Shown here: positions 24,001 through 32,565 of the stretch, piece by piece | Numbering within the stretch: the first letter of the stretch is position 1 | Layout: every line of letters begins with the position of its first letter | DNA from: Benzoatithermus flavus | GTDB lineage: Bacteria > Pseudomonadota > Alphaproteobacteria > Geminicoccales > Geminicoccaceae | DNA: 64,000 nucleotides | Assembly (NCBI RefSeq): GCF_037908215.1 | Contig: NZ_JBBLZC010000014.1 | Coordinates: forward strand, 1-64,000 | Direction: 5' to 3' | Notes under the pieces: model-generated | What the model saw: only the letters and a program-made list of their open reading frames with translations | The model's database searches: none | What the model was told of the DNA's origin: nothing | Made by a program: the position numbers and the translations under genes

Positions 24001-25269
24001 CTAGGCCGCTCCTTCGGCCGTGACGGCCGCCGCGAGGGCCGGTGCCAGATCGCCTGCGGGCTCGACCGTGACGGAGCCGAGGCCGAGCCAGGCGCTCATG
24101 TGCGCGAGCTCGGCCGCGAGCGCCTCGGCCACCTCTCTCGCGTCGATGCCGGGCTCGCCGTGGGCGCTGCGGACGAGGAGACGGCCCCTGGCGCGATCGG
24201 CTTTGAGGTCGACGCGGGCGACGAGCCGATCGCCTTGCAGGAACGGCAGAACGTAGTAGCCGTAGCGGCGGCGCTCGGCCGGCGTGTAGATCTCGATCCG
24301 GTATCGGAAGCCGAACAGGCGCTCGGTACGCGCCCGCTCCCAGATCAGAGGATCGAACGGGGCGAGGAGTGCCGTCGTTTGCGCTCGGCGCGGGATCGTG
24401 ATGTCGGCGGCACGATAGGCCGGCTGGCGCCAGCCTTCGACCTGGACGGGCACGAGCTCCCCGGCCTCGACCAGCTCCTGGAGCCGCGCCCTCGCATCCG
24501 CCACGGGCAGCCGGAAATAGTCGCGCAGATCGGCTTCGGTGGCGATGCCGAGCGCTGCCGCCGAGCAGCGCAGGAGCTCGCGCTGGGCATCGGCCGGATC
24601 GGGCGTGGGTGCCGAAAGGATCGCCTCGGGCAGGACTCGCTCGGGCAGGTCGTAGAGGCGCTCGAAGCCGTTGCGGCGGCCGGCGGCAGTGATCCGGCCG
24701 GTCCAGAACAGCCATTCCAGCGCCGTCTTGCCGTGGTTCCAGCCCCACCAGCCGCCGCGGCGGCTGCCGGGATCGGGCAGGTCCGAGACCCCGAGCGGTC
24801 CGCGGGCGCGGACCTCGTCCAGCACCCGGCGAACCAGCTCCGGCTGCTCGCGGCCGAGCGCCGCGATGCCGGACCACACCCCTTCCCCCGCCTCGGCGCG
24901 CGCCATGCGCCAGCGAAGGAGCGGCTGCAGCTCGACCGGGAGGAGCGAGGCTTCGTGCGCCCAGTATTCGAACAGCGTGCGGCGGCTGCGCCGGGCCGGA
25001 GCGCCGTCGTGGCAGGCCAGCCGGTCCAGAAGTGCCCGATCGTAAGCGCCCTGCCGCGCGAACAGCGGCAGATAATGGGCGCGGGCGAGCACGTTGACCG
25101 AATCGAGCTGCAGGAGAGCGAGCCGCCGGATGGCGCGGCGCAGCCCCGCCGCATCGGGCGGGTGCCGTGGCCGAGGACGGGCGAGCCCTTGCGCCGCCAG
25201 CGCCAGACGACGCGCCTCTCCAAGAGAGAGCGCATCGCTGCGCTTGGGTGGCGGTACGAGCCCGGGCAA
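24001..25269 (-). CDS. YcaQ-like winged-helix DNA glycosylase
   Basis: 422 residues of the HTH_42/YcaQ (AlkX) family. The characterised E. coli member unhooks interstrand DNA crosslinks and excises some alkylated bases. Seen: N-terminal ALSLGEARRLALAAQGL, the LLQLDSVNVLARAHYLPLFA block with the catalytic-motif-like Gln-x-Asp (about 53-55), EYWAHEASLLPVEL, WWGWNHGKTALEWLFWTGRI (winged helix), and LLAPFDPLIWERARTERLFG. It starts at ATG 25269, 14 bases after the stop of the Tim44-domain gene. The family assignment is firm; the exact lesion preference is unknown. Confidence 0.85.
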   Translation of the reverse strand: MPGLVPPPKRSDALSLGEARRLALAAQGLARPRPRHPPDAAGLRRAIRRLALLQLDSVNVLARAHYLPLFARQGAYDRALLDRLACHDGAPARRSRRTLFEYWAHEASLLPVELQPLLRWRMARAEAGEGVWSGIAALGREQPELVRRVLDEVRARGPLGVSDLPDPGSRRGGWWGWNHGKTALEWLFWTGRITAAGRRNGFERLYDLPERVLPEAILSAPTPDPADAQRELLRCSAAALGIATEADLRDYFRLPVADARARLQELVEAGELVPVQVEGWRQPAYRAADITIPRRAQTTALLAPFDPLIWERARTERLFGFRYRIEIYTPAERRRYGYYVLPFLQGDRLVARVDLKADRARGRLLVRSAHGEPGIDAREVAEALAAELAHMSAWLGLGSVTVEPAGDLAPALAAAVTAEGAA

Positions 25270-25283
25270 GGGGCAGAGGACGG

Positions 25284-26276
25284 CTAGCTCTGCTGGATCG
25301 CGCTGAGCTGCCAGCTTCCGCCGCGCGGGCGGCGGAAGGTCCAGAGCTCGGTGACCTCGGTCGGGCGGTTCGGGTCACCCTCGACCACACGGCCGGTGGC
25401 CCGCTCGATCGTCCAGTCGACGAGTGAGAAGCGCATCGCGACGGTGCAGTAATCCACTCCATCCTCGCGCCAGGATTCAGCCACGTCACCCTGGAGCAGG
25501 CGCACGTCCTTGATCCGGTTCACGACGCCGCGGCCGGCATTGTCGGCGAGCTCCTCGGCGAGATAGGAGACGATCTCGGGGGTCGCGATGCTGCGCAAGG
25601 CTGCGACGTCCTCTTCGCCGTAAGCCTTCTGGACGGCCTGCAGCAAGCGCTCGAACGTGTCGAGATCGGCCTGGGTGATGGGGATCTCCTCGCGGCTGCG
25701 GCCCGTGGCCATACCGCCGGCCGGGGCCGTGCGCGCAGAGGCCGCGGCCGGCCCGCTCGTCGCCGTGCGCGGGAAGATGCCGGGCCCGCCCCCGAGATGG
25801 CTGCCGGCACCGGCGAGGCCGGGCTGGGTGCGACGCTGGAACCAGCGGAACGCCAGCCGCGCGAGGAAGACGATGAGCGCGACCTGGAGCAGGAGCCCGA
25901 GGATCGAGCCGAAGCCGCCGATGCCGCCGAACAGGCCGTAGCCCAGGAGCATGCCGATGAGGCCGGCCCCGAGGAGCCCGCCGAAGAAGCCGCCACGGTT
26001 CGAGAAGAAGCCGGGACGCGGCGCCATCGGGGGCGCGGGCCGCTGGAAGCCGGGGTTGACGGTCGGGCCGGGCTGGGTGACCGAGCGGTCGATGGGAGCT
26101 GCCGGCCGTGGCGCCGTCGGCGTCGAAGGCGGGAGCTGGAAGGTCCGCGAGCCGCGGCTGCCGAAGCCGCTGCTCCCGCGGCCAGCACGCGCCTCGGCCT
26201 GGCCTGCGGCCAGGAACAGCGCCGCCGTGGCCACGATCAGGGCACGGGTCAGGGGCTTCTCGAGCGAAACGTTCAT
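25284..26276 (-). CDS. Tim44-domain secreted/membrane protein
   Basis: About 330 residues. Seen: a signal peptide (ALIVATAALFLAAGQAEA), a Gly/Ser/Pro-rich linker, a very hydrophobic glycine-rich segment GGLLGAGLIGMLLGYGLFGG followed by a second helix LLLQVALIVFLARLAFRWF (about 110-165), and a C-terminal Tim44-like domain (about 215-330) with DLDTFERLLQAVQKAYGEED and ELWTFRRPRGGSWQLSAIQQ. Bacterial members of this architecture are membrane-associated proteins of unknown role. The start at 26276 has GGAGG six bases upstream, which is better than ATG 26486. It precedes the YcaQ-like gene on the same strand. Confidence 0.85.
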   Translation of the reverse strand: MNVSLEKPLTRALIVATAALFLAAGQAEARAGRGSSGFGSRGSRTFQLPPSTPTAPRPAAPIDRSVTQPGPTVNPGFQRPAPPMAPRPGFFSNRGGFFGGLLGAGLIGMLLGYGLFGGIGGFGSILGLLLQVALIVFLARLAFRWFQRRTQPGLAGAGSHLGGGPGIFPRTATSGPAAASARTAPAGGMATGRSREEIPITQADLDTFERLLQAVQKAYGEEDVAALRSIATPEIVSYLAEELADNAGRGVVNRIKDVRLLQGDVAESWREDGVDYCTVAMRFSLVDWTIERATGRVVEGDPNRPTEVTELWTFRRPRGGSWQLSAIQQS

Positions 26277-26361
26277 GCACCGCCTCCGAACGCCGCCCGT
26301 GAGCGGGCGGGCTCGCTCTCCATATGGGAAGCCGGATCCGCTTGCGGAACGGCCAGTGGGA

Positions 26362-27282
26362 TCAGCGGTTGCTTGCGGCGAGGATCTGGGTGCCGAAGCC
26401 GTGCTCGGTGAACAGCTCGAGCAGGATCGCGTGTGGCACGCGGCCATCGAGGATGACGGCGGCCTCCACGCCGCGGTCGACGGCATCGAGGCAGGTCTCG
26501 ATCTTGGGGATCATGCCGCCGCTGATGACCCCTTCCGCGATCATCCGGCGCGCATCGTCGGCCGTGATCGTCGGCAGGAAGCGCTTCTCGGCATCCAGCA
26601 CGCCGCGCACGTCGGTCAGCATGAGGAGCTTTCTCGCCCTGAGCGCCCCGCCGATGGCGCCGGCAGCGGTATCGGCGTTGATGTTGTAGGTCTGCCCGTC
26701 CTCGCCGACGCCCACCGGGGCGATCACCGGGATGATGTCGGTGTTCCGGAAGACCTCGAGGAGGCCGGTGTTGATCCGCTCGGGCTCGCCGACATAGCCC
26801 AGATCCACGACCTGCTCGATGCTGCTCTCGGGATCGCGCCTGGTGCGGGTGAGCTTCCTCGCCTCGATCAGGCGGCTGTCCTTGCCCGAGATGCCGACCG
26901 CCTTGCCGCCCGCCGCCTGGATCGCGGTCACGATCTCCTTGTTGATCTTGCCGGCCAGGACCATCTCGACCACCTCGACCGTGGCCTCGTCGGTGACGCG
27001 CAGGCCGTCCACGAAGCTCGAGGGGATCTTCAGCCGGTCGAGCATGGCCTTGATCTGCGGCCCGCCGCCGTGGACCACGACCGGGTTGATGCCGACCTGC
27101 TTCAGGAGCACGACGTCGCGCGCGAAGTCGCGCGCTGCCGTCTGGTCGCCCATGGCATGGCCGCCGTACTTGATGACCATCACCGCACCCTGATATCGGC
27201 GGAGATAAGGCAGAGCCTCGATCAAGGTCCTGGCGATCGCGTGCACTTCTTGGGTGTCGGCGTCGGAGCTGGCCGTGGTCAT
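26362..27282 (-). CDS. argB: acetylglutamate kinase
   Basis: 306 residues. It phosphorylates N-acetylglutamate in the second step of arginine biosynthesis, in the cytoplasm. Seen: MVIKYGGHAMGD (phosphate-binding Gly-Gly), VVHGGGPQIKAMLDRL, NINADTAAGAIGGAL, and the C-terminal EGVISGGMIPKIETCLDA with an ATP-contacting lysine. The N-terminal helix (HAIARTLIEALPYLRRY) is typical of arginine-feedback-inhibited, hexameric kinases. The start at ATG 27282 overlaps the engB stop by four bases. It is the last gene of the yidC-engB-argB string, an arrangement common in Alphaproteobacteria. Confidence 0.97.
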   Translation of the reverse strand: MTTASSDADTQEVHAIARTLIEALPYLRRYQGAVMVIKYGGHAMGDQTAARDFARDVVLLKQVGINPVVVHGGGPQIKAMLDRLKIPSSFVDGLRVTDEATVEVVEMVLAGKINKEIVTAIQAAGGKAVGISGKDSRLIEARKLTRTRRDPESSIEQVVDLGYVGEPERINTGLLEVFRNTDIIPVIAPVGVGEDGQTYNINADTAAGAIGGALRARKLLMLTDVRGVLDAEKRFLPTITADDARRMIAEGVISGGMIPKIETCLDAVDRGVEAAVILDGRVPHAILLELFTEHGFGTQILAASNR

Positions 27283-27986
27283 GGCGGGGTCGTGTCCGTC
27301 GGAGGTCGGGCGAGCTTGGCGATCGCGGCGCGCAGGAGATCGATGCCCTGCTGCTGCCGCGAGCTGGTGACGATGGGATGCGGCAGCGCTGCCGCGGTCC
27401 TGGCGAGCCGGCCCTCGAGGTCGCGGACCAGCTTCGAAAGGTCGCCGCCACGGACGAGATCGGCCTTGGTCAGCACCACCTGGAACGGCACGGCGGCCTT
27501 GGCGAGAAGGTCCATGACCTCCTCGTCGACCTTCTTGAGGCCGTGCCGGGCGTCGATCAGAAGGCAGACCCGCATCAGGTTGGGGCGGCCGCGCAGATAA
27601 TCGAAGACGGCCCTGGTCCAGCGCTCGACCACCTCCTTGGGCGCCTTGGCGTAGCCGTAGCCCGGCAGGTCGACGAGCGTGAGGCGGCCGCCGGCGAGAT
27701 CGAACAGGTTGATCTCCTGGGTGCGGCCCGGCGTGTTCGAGGTGCGCGCGAGACCGTTCCGGCCGGTAAGCGCGTTGATCAGGCTCGACTTGCCGACATT
27801 GGACCGACCCGCCATCGCGACCTCGGGCACCATGGCCGGCGGAAGCTGCCCGAGCCGCGCCACGCCCAAGAGGAACGTGGCCGGCTGCGCGAACAGCTTC
27901 CTGCCCGCCTCGATGCTCGCAGCGTCGTCGTAGCGGTCGGGGTCGCGAACGGCCGGGACCGGCTCGGGACCTGGGGCAGCGCTCAC
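27279..27986 (-). CDS. engB: ribosome-biogenesis GTP-binding protein EngB/YsxC
   Basis: 235 residues. An essential GTPase for assembly of the large ribosomal subunit. Seen: G1 AGRSNVGKSSLINAL, G2 region TSNTPGRTQEINLF, G3 LVDLPGYGYAKAPKE, G4 VLTKADLV, and a G5-like TSSRQQQGIDLL. The start is GTG 27986, overlapping the yidC stop (GTGA); the first 35 residues are a variable leader. The downstream ATGA overlap with argB implies translational coupling along the three genes. Confidence 0.96.
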   Translation of the reverse strand: MSAAPGPEPVPAVRDPDRYDDAASIEAGRKLFAQPATFLLGVARLGQLPPAMVPEVAMAGRSNVGKSSLINALTGRNGLARTSNTPGRTQEINLFDLAGGRLTLVDLPGYGYAKAPKEVVERWTRAVFDYLRGRPNLMRVCLLIDARHGLKKVDEEVMDLLAKAAVPFQVVLTKADLVRGGDLSKLVRDLEGRLARTAAALPHPIVTSSRQQQGIDLLRAAIAKLARPPTDTTPP

Positions 27987-29698
27987 GTCGCCTTGACACC
28001 CATGCGCTTCATGATCGCCCACTGCTGCGCGATCGAGAGCGCGTTGTTCCAGCTCCAGTAGATGACGAGGCCGGCCGGGAAGGTCGCGAACAGGAAAGTG
28101 AACATCACCGGCAGGAACTGCATCACCTTGGCCTGGGTCGGGTCGGGCGGCTGCGGGTTCAGCTTCTGCTGCAGCCACATGGTGAAGCCCATGATGAGCG
28201 GCCACACGCCGATCATCAGCATGTGCGGCGGCGTGAACGGCAGAAGCCCGAACAGGTTGAAGATCGAGGTGGGATCGGGCGCGGAGAGGTCCTTGATCCA
28301 GCCGAAGAACGGCGCGTGCCGCATCTCGATCGTGACGAACAGCACCTTGTAGAGCGAGAAGAACACCGGGATCTGGATGAAGATGGGCAGGCAGCCCGAG
28401 ACCGGGTTGACTTTCTCTCTCTTGTAGAGGTTCATCAGCTCCTGGTTCATCCGGACCTTGTCGTCCCCGTAGCGCTCCCGGAGCTTCTGCATCTCGGGCT
28501 GGAGCGCCTTCATCTTCGCCATGGCCCGGTACGACCGGTCGGCGAGCGGGAAGAAGGCGGCCTTGACGAGGAGGGTCAGGATCAGGATGGCAACGCCGTA
28601 ATTGCCGACGACGGCGTGCAGCCAGTGCAGGAGATAGAAGATCGGCTTGGTCAGAAAGTAGAACCAGCCGAAGTCCACGGCTCGGTCGAACAGCGGGATA
28701 TTCAGGCTCTTGGCATACTGGTCGAGCAGGGTCACGACCTTGGCACCGGCGAACAGCCGGTTGGTCAGCTCGACCGTCTGGCCCGGGGCCACGGTCACGG
28801 GCGCCCCGCGATAATCCGCCTGGTAGCGGTCGCCCTCGGCCACGTGGCGGAAGCCGCCCTTGAGGGCCAGGTCCTGCTGCGGGACGAGCGAGGCCAGCCA
28901 GTACTTGTCGGTGATGCCCATCCAGCCGCCGGTGCTGTCGAACTGGACCTGCCCTTCCTTGGCGACGGCGCTGTACTTGTACTCCTGGAGCGAGCCGTCG
29001 AAGACGCCGATCGGGCCCTCGTGCAGGATGTAGTAGCCCAGCGTGTGCGGCGTGCCCCAACGGCTGACGAGGCCGTAAGGATAGAGCGTCACCGGCTTGT
29101 CGGAATTGTTGGTGACGCTCTGCTTGACCGTGAACATGTAGTCGGGGTCGAGCTCGACGCGCTTGGCGAAGCTCAGGCCCTGGCCGTTGTCCCAGCGCAG
29201 CGTCACCGGGTCCTTAGCCGTCAGCCGCTCGCCTTCGGCCTGCCAGAGCGTATCGGCACCCGGCACCGCGATCGAGGCGTCGCCCGCGACCCAGCCGAAC
29301 TCGGCGAAATAAGGATTGGGGCTGCCGGGCGGGCTCAGGAGCACGATCTCGGGCGAGCCCGGGTCCACGGTCTCGTGGTAATGTGCCAGCGTCACGTCGT
29401 CGAAGCGCCCGCCCTTGAGCGCGATCGAGCCGTGCACCGTACCGTTGTCGATCCGCACGCGCGGCGACTGGGCCAGGGCCTGCTCGCGGGTCATGGGCTG
29501 GCCCGGCACCGGTGCGCCGCCCGCACCCGGAATCTGGCCCGCCGGCGCCTCGCTGCCCGGAACCACCTGGGTCGCGGCGCTGCGCTCGGCCTCGGCCTGA
29601 CGCTCGCGCATCCGGGGCGCTTCGTAGAAGTACTGGAACGCGAGGATGATCCCGACCGACAGCACGATCGCGAGGATCAGGTTGCGTTGCTCGCTCAT
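27983..29698 (-). CDS. yidC: membrane protein insertase YidC
   Basis: 571 residues. The insertase folds and integrates inner-membrane proteins, alone or with Sec. Seen: N-terminal signal anchor NLILAIVLSVGIILAFQYF, a large periplasmic beta-domain (about 60-345), then the conserved core with LHAVVGNYGVAILILTLLVK, FFPLADRSYRAMAKMKALQP, YKREKVNPVSGCLPIFIQIP and a C-terminal IYWSWNNALSIAQQWAIMKR. ATG 29698 (MSEQRN) fits family starts. It lies just after yidD in the classical rpmH-rnpA-yidD-yidC order. Confidence 0.97.
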   Translation of the reverse strand: MSEQRNLILAIVLSVGIILAFQYFYEAPRMRERQAEAERSAATQVVPGSEAPAGQIPGAGGAPVPGQPMTREQALAQSPRVRIDNGTVHGSIALKGGRFDDVTLAHYHETVDPGSPEIVLLSPPGSPNPYFAEFGWVAGDASIAVPGADTLWQAEGERLTAKDPVTLRWDNGQGLSFAKRVELDPDYMFTVKQSVTNNSDKPVTLYPYGLVSRWGTPHTLGYYILHEGPIGVFDGSLQEYKYSAVAKEGQVQFDSTGGWMGITDKYWLASLVPQQDLALKGGFRHVAEGDRYQADYRGAPVTVAPGQTVELTNRLFAGAKVVTLLDQYAKSLNIPLFDRAVDFGWFYFLTKPIFYLLHWLHAVVGNYGVAILILTLLVKAAFFPLADRSYRAMAKMKALQPEMQKLRERYGDDKVRMNQELMNLYKREKVNPVSGCLPIFIQIPVFFSLYKVLFVTIEMRHAPFFGWIKDLSAPDPTSIFNLFGLLPFTPPHMLMIGVWPLIMGFTMWLQQKLNPQPPDPTQAKVMQFLPVMFTFLFATFPAGLVIYWSWNNALSIAQQWAIMKRMGVKAT

Positions 29699-29712
29699 AG
29701 CGGCGGAGACTC

Positions 29713-29958
29713 CTAAGAGCGGCCGCGCTCGGCGGCCGCCGGCGGGACCGGGTCGTAGCCGTGCCCGCCCCAGGGATGGCACCGGCCGAGGCGTCGCACG
29801 GCGAGCCAGCCGCCCCGGACGGCGCCATGCGCGCGCAAGGCCTCGATAGCGTATTCCGAGCAAGAGGGGCAGTAGCGGCAGTTCACGCCCAAAAGTGGCG
29901 AGATCAGCCACCGATAGGCGGTGACCAGCAGCGCCAGCAGCCGGGCGGCGACGCTCAC
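29713..29958 (-). CDS. yidD: membrane protein insertion efficiency factor YidD
   Basis: 81 residues. A small membrane-associated factor assisting YidC. Seen: ALLVTAYRWLISPLLGVNCR, YCPSCSEYAIEALRAHG with its conserved cysteines, and RCHPWGGHGYDPVP, which together are diagnostic. The GTG start at 29958 overlaps the rnpA stop by four bases. The gene keeps the normal order between rnpA and yidC. Confidence 0.95.
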   Translation of the reverse strand: MSVAARLLALLVTAYRWLISPLLGVNCRYCPSCSEYAIEALRAHGAVRGGWLAVRRLGRCHPWGGHGYDPVPPAAAERGRS

Positions 29959-30308
29959 GGCCGGCTCCGGCCGAGGCGACGCCCCATCTGCTCGATGGCC
30001 GCGACGAGCTCCTGCTGCAGGAGCGGAAACGGGCAGGTCAGAGCGGCGGGACGCGCCACCACGACATAATCGTGCCCAGGACGCGCCGGTCCGGGCAGGA
30101 TCCGACGGAGCGCCTCGCGCAGGCGCCGGCGCGCGCGGTTGCGGATCACCGCCCCGCCGATCTTGCGGGTGACGGTAAGACCGATGCCGACGATATCGGC
30201 GCGCTCGGGCTCGGCGCGCCGGTTTCCCTGGAGCACGAACGCGTCGCGCGGCACGCGCGGACCGCGAGCCACGGCCAGGAACTCGCTGCGACGCCGAAGA
30301 CGCGTCAC
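29955..30308 (-). CDS. rnpA: ribonuclease P protein component
   Basis: About 117 residues. The protein cofactor of RNase P, which matures tRNA 5' ends. Seen: N-terminal RLRRRSEFLAVARG and the RNR motif GGAVIRNRARRRLREALRR, which binds RNA. The start is probably GTG 30308 (VTRLRRRSEF), 29 bases after the rpmH stop. No strong ribosome-binding site is visible, so coupling to rpmH is likely. It overlaps the yidD start. Confidence 0.93.
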   Translation of the reverse strand: MTRLRRRSEFLAVARGPRVPRDAFVLQGNRRAEPERADIVGIGLTVTRKIGGAVIRNRARRRLREALRRILPGPARPGHDYVVVARPAALTCPFPLLQQELVAAIEQMGRRLGRSRP

Positions 30309-30337
30309 CTTGGGCCCGCCCGCAGGCTCGGGCCCGG

Positions 30338-30472
30338 TCAAGCCGACAGGCGCTTGCGCCCACGCGCACGACGGGCGGCTAGGACCTTCCGCCCCCCGTT
30401 GGTGGCCATCCGGGCGCGGAAGCCGTGCCGGCGTTTGCGTACGAGCTTGCTCGGCTGATACGTGCGCTTCAC
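30338..30472 (-). CDS. rpmH: 50S ribosomal protein L34
   Basis: 44 residues, highly basic, translated as (M)KRTYQPSKLVRKRRHGFRAR and so on, ending KRLSA; this is the full canonical L34. It starts at GTG 30472 rather than ATG, with GAAGG eight bases upstream, which explains why it is easily missed. It is the first gene of the rpmH-rnpA-yidD-yidC-engB-argB string. Confidence 0.97.
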   Translation of the reverse strand: MKRTYQPSKLVRKRRHGFRARMATNGGRKVLAARRARGRKRLSA

Positions 30473-30739
30473 GACGAGAACCTTCGATGTTCGGAATGAC
30501 GAACGGAGACGGCCCTATACGCACAAGCTGCGAGGGTGTCAAACCGTAGCCGCCCGAAAGACGCGCGGGGCGAGCCGGAGATCCGCCCCGGCATCGGCCC
30601 CCTCCCCCGATCAGCGCTCACGGGCCGGCACGCACGGCCCCGAGCGACGTGCCCCTTGGATGGAAGCCGAGGCTACCCTAAAAGAATCCGGACGGACAAG
30701 CCACGGCGTGCGCGCCGCGGCACGAGAGACGCGGCCAGG

Positions 30740-32551
30740 ATGCGCCGAATCGCCTTGCGCCGAAGCCTGTCGGCCAAGATCCTGCTCCTCACCATCGCCT
30801 TCGTGCTCCTGGGCGAGGTGCTGCTCTATGTCCCCTCGATTGCCCGGTTCCGGCACGATTTCCTCGCCGAGCGCATCGCGGCCGCGCACCTTGCGACCCT
30901 CAATCTCTCGCCTTCGCTGCGGCTCGATCTCGACATGGACACGGTCGACCAGCTCCTGAGTCATGCCGGGGTCATCTATGTCGCGGTCTATGGCCGCGAC
31001 GAGGCCATGATGCTGGGCGAGATCGCCCCTTACCAGCGCCTCGTCGACCTCAACGACCAGAGCTGGTCCACCATGATCCTGGGCGCCTTCGGCACGCTCG
31101 TCCATCGCGGCACGCGGTTCATCCGCGTGATCGGCCCCTCGCCGCAGGAGGCCGGCACCACGGTCGACATCATCATGCCGGAGGCGGCCCTGTGGGTGGC
31201 GATGATCGAATATTCCGGCCGGGTGCTCGGGCTCTCGATCGCCCTCTCGCTGATCGTCGCCGCCATGCTCTTCTTGAGCCTGCAGCGGCTGATCGTCGAG
31301 CCTCTCAAGCGGCTCGAGCAGGAGATCGCCGCTTTCCGCGACCGGCCCGAGGACAGCACGGCCGACGGCGAGCCTTCGAGCCGCGACGACGAGATCGGCG
31401 TGGTCGAGCAGGCCCTGGCCGAGATGCGCCGGAGCCTGCGTCAGGCGCTGGCCGAGAAGACGCGGCTCGCGGCGCTCGGTGCCGCCATGAGCCGGATCAG
31501 CCACGACCTCAAGAACATCCTCACCCCCGCCGTCCTGATCTCGGACCGTCTCGAGAGCAGCGCCGACCCGCAGGTCAGGAAGGTGGCGCCGCGGCTGATC
31601 GAGACGCTCGAGCGCGCGGCGCGCCTGTGCGCCGAGACCCTGAGCTACGCGAAGAGCGGCCCGCCGGCGCCGCAGCCGCAACGGGTCCGTCTGCTCCACC
31701 TGATCGAGAACGTGCGGCGCGATCTCGGCGGCAAGGAGACGGGTCCCGTCACCTGGACGATCGAGGTTCCAGACGATCTCGACCTCCTGGTCGATCCCGA
31801 CCAGTTCTTCCGCCTCCTCTACAACCTCGCCCAGAACGCGATCGAGGCCATGGGCGAGAACGGCGGCGAGCTGCGCTTCACCGCCAAGCCCAGCCCGGAG
31901 ATCTTCACGCTCGAAATCGCCGACACGGGCCCCGGCATTCCGACCAAGATCAAGGAGCATCTGTTCGAGCCGTTCGCGGGCTCCACCAAGCCCGACGGCA
32001 ACGGGCTCGGGCTCGCCATCTGCCGCGAGCTCGTGCGGGCGCACGGCGGCGACATCGAGCTTTTGGAAACCTCCGAGCGCGGCACCATCTTTCATCTCCG
32101 TCTGCCCGCGCGTCTAGCCTTGCGTGCGGGCGGGCCCAGGAGACCTTCCATGCCCCTCGAGACCGTTGCCCGCGTCCTTCTTCCCTTCGTGCTGCTCCTG
32201 CTCGCGAGCTGCGGCGTCAAAGGTCCCGGGGTCGCCGGCTATCCGGGCCTGCAATTCCCGGTCCAGAGCTATTACGACGCGCACGCCACCGAGCAGAACT
32301 GGACCTGCAACCAGCCGCGGATGCAGGCGATCACCGGTGCTCAGGTGGTCGACGAGACGCCCGGGCGGGTGGTCATGAACATCCGCTACTACTGGTACGA
32401 CGAGCAGAACACGATCGAGGAGGACAACGTCCCCTTCGCCATGCCGGCGCTGCAGCGTTGCAACGGCTGGAGCGAGCGCACCTTCACCTTCGTCAAGCGC
32501 ACCGACGGCAGCCTCGCGGTCGAGAGCATGACTGGCCCGCAGCGGCGCTGA
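30740..32551 (+). CDS. sensor histidine kinase reading in frame into a lipoprotein
   Basis: 603 residues from ATG 30740. Kinase part: transmembrane helix ILLLTIAFVLLGEVLLYV, a periplasmic sensor (about 35-165), second helix GLSIALSLIVAAMLFLSL, a HAMP-like linker, HisKA SRISHDLKNILTPAVLISDR (His near 258), and HATPase boxes YNLAQNAIEAMGENGGEL, DTGPGIP and GNGLGLAIC. The kinase domain ends near FHLRLPARL (about residue 460). No stop codon follows: the frame continues through 9-10 codons into MPLETVARVL..., a complete lipoprotein with its own ribosome-binding site. Either the protein is fused or the kinase stop was lost; a TAG sits one base out of frame at the expected end (near 32114). Confidence 0.85.
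   Translation: MRRIALRRSLSAKILLLTIAFVLLGEVLLYVPSIARFRHDFLAERIAAAHLATLNLSPSLRLDLDMDTVDQLLSHAGVIYVAVYGRDEAMMLGEIAPYQRLVDLNDQSWSTMILGAFGTLVHRGTRFIRVIGPSPQEAGTTVDIIMPEAALWVAMIEYSGRVLGLSIALSLIVAAMLFLSLQRLIVEPLKRLEQEIAAFRDRPEDSTADGEPSSRDDEIGVVEQALAEMRRSLRQALAEKTRLAALGAAMSRISHDLKNILTPAVLISDRLESSADPQVRKVAPRLIETLERAARLCAETLSYAKSGPPAPQPQRVRLLHLIENVRRDLGGKETGPVTWTIEVPDDLDLLVDPDQFFRLLYNLAQNAIEAMGENGGELRFTAKPSPEIFTLEIADTGPGIPTKIKEHLFEPFAGSTKPDGNGLGLAICRELVRAHGGDIELLETSERGTIFHLRLPARLALRAGGPRRPSMPLETVARVLLPFVLLLLASCGVKGPGVAGYPGLQFPVQSYYDAHATEQNWTCNQPRMQAITGAQVVDETPGRVVMNIRYYWYDEQNTIEEDNVPFAMPALQRCNGWSERTFTFVKRTDGSLAVESMTGPQRR
32150..32551 (+). CDS. lipoprotein, hypothetical (start internal to the kinase frame)
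   Basis: 133 residues if started at ATG 32150, which has AGGAGA six bases upstream. It has a clear lipoprotein signal: LLPFVLLLLASCGVK with lipobox LLASC (Cys at about 21). The mature part, with NWTCNQPRMQAITG, VVMNIRYYWYDEQNTIEED and RTFTFVKRTDGSLAVES, resembles small outer-membrane lipoproteins of unknown function. The frame is identical to that of the upstream sensor kinase and no stop intervenes. Confidence 0.75.
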   Translation: MPLETVARVLLPFVLLLLASCGVKGPGVAGYPGLQFPVQSYYDAHATEQNWTCNQPRMQAITGAQVVDETPGRVVMNIRYYWYDEQNTIEEDNVPFAMPALQRCNGWSERTFTFVKRTDGSLAVESMTGPQRR

Positions 32552-32565
32552 AGCCTGCACAGACG

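Noticed and set aside
26276..26486. N-terminal extension of the Tim44-domain gene up to 26486
   Set aside because: A good ribosome-binding site and signal peptide start at 26276; the extension is Ser/Pro/Arg-rich shadow of argB.
30338..30535. Replication origin near rpmH
   Set aside because: rpmH-rnpA sits beside dnaA/oriC in some bacteria, but here no dnaA, DnaA boxes or AT-rich unwinding region is visible.
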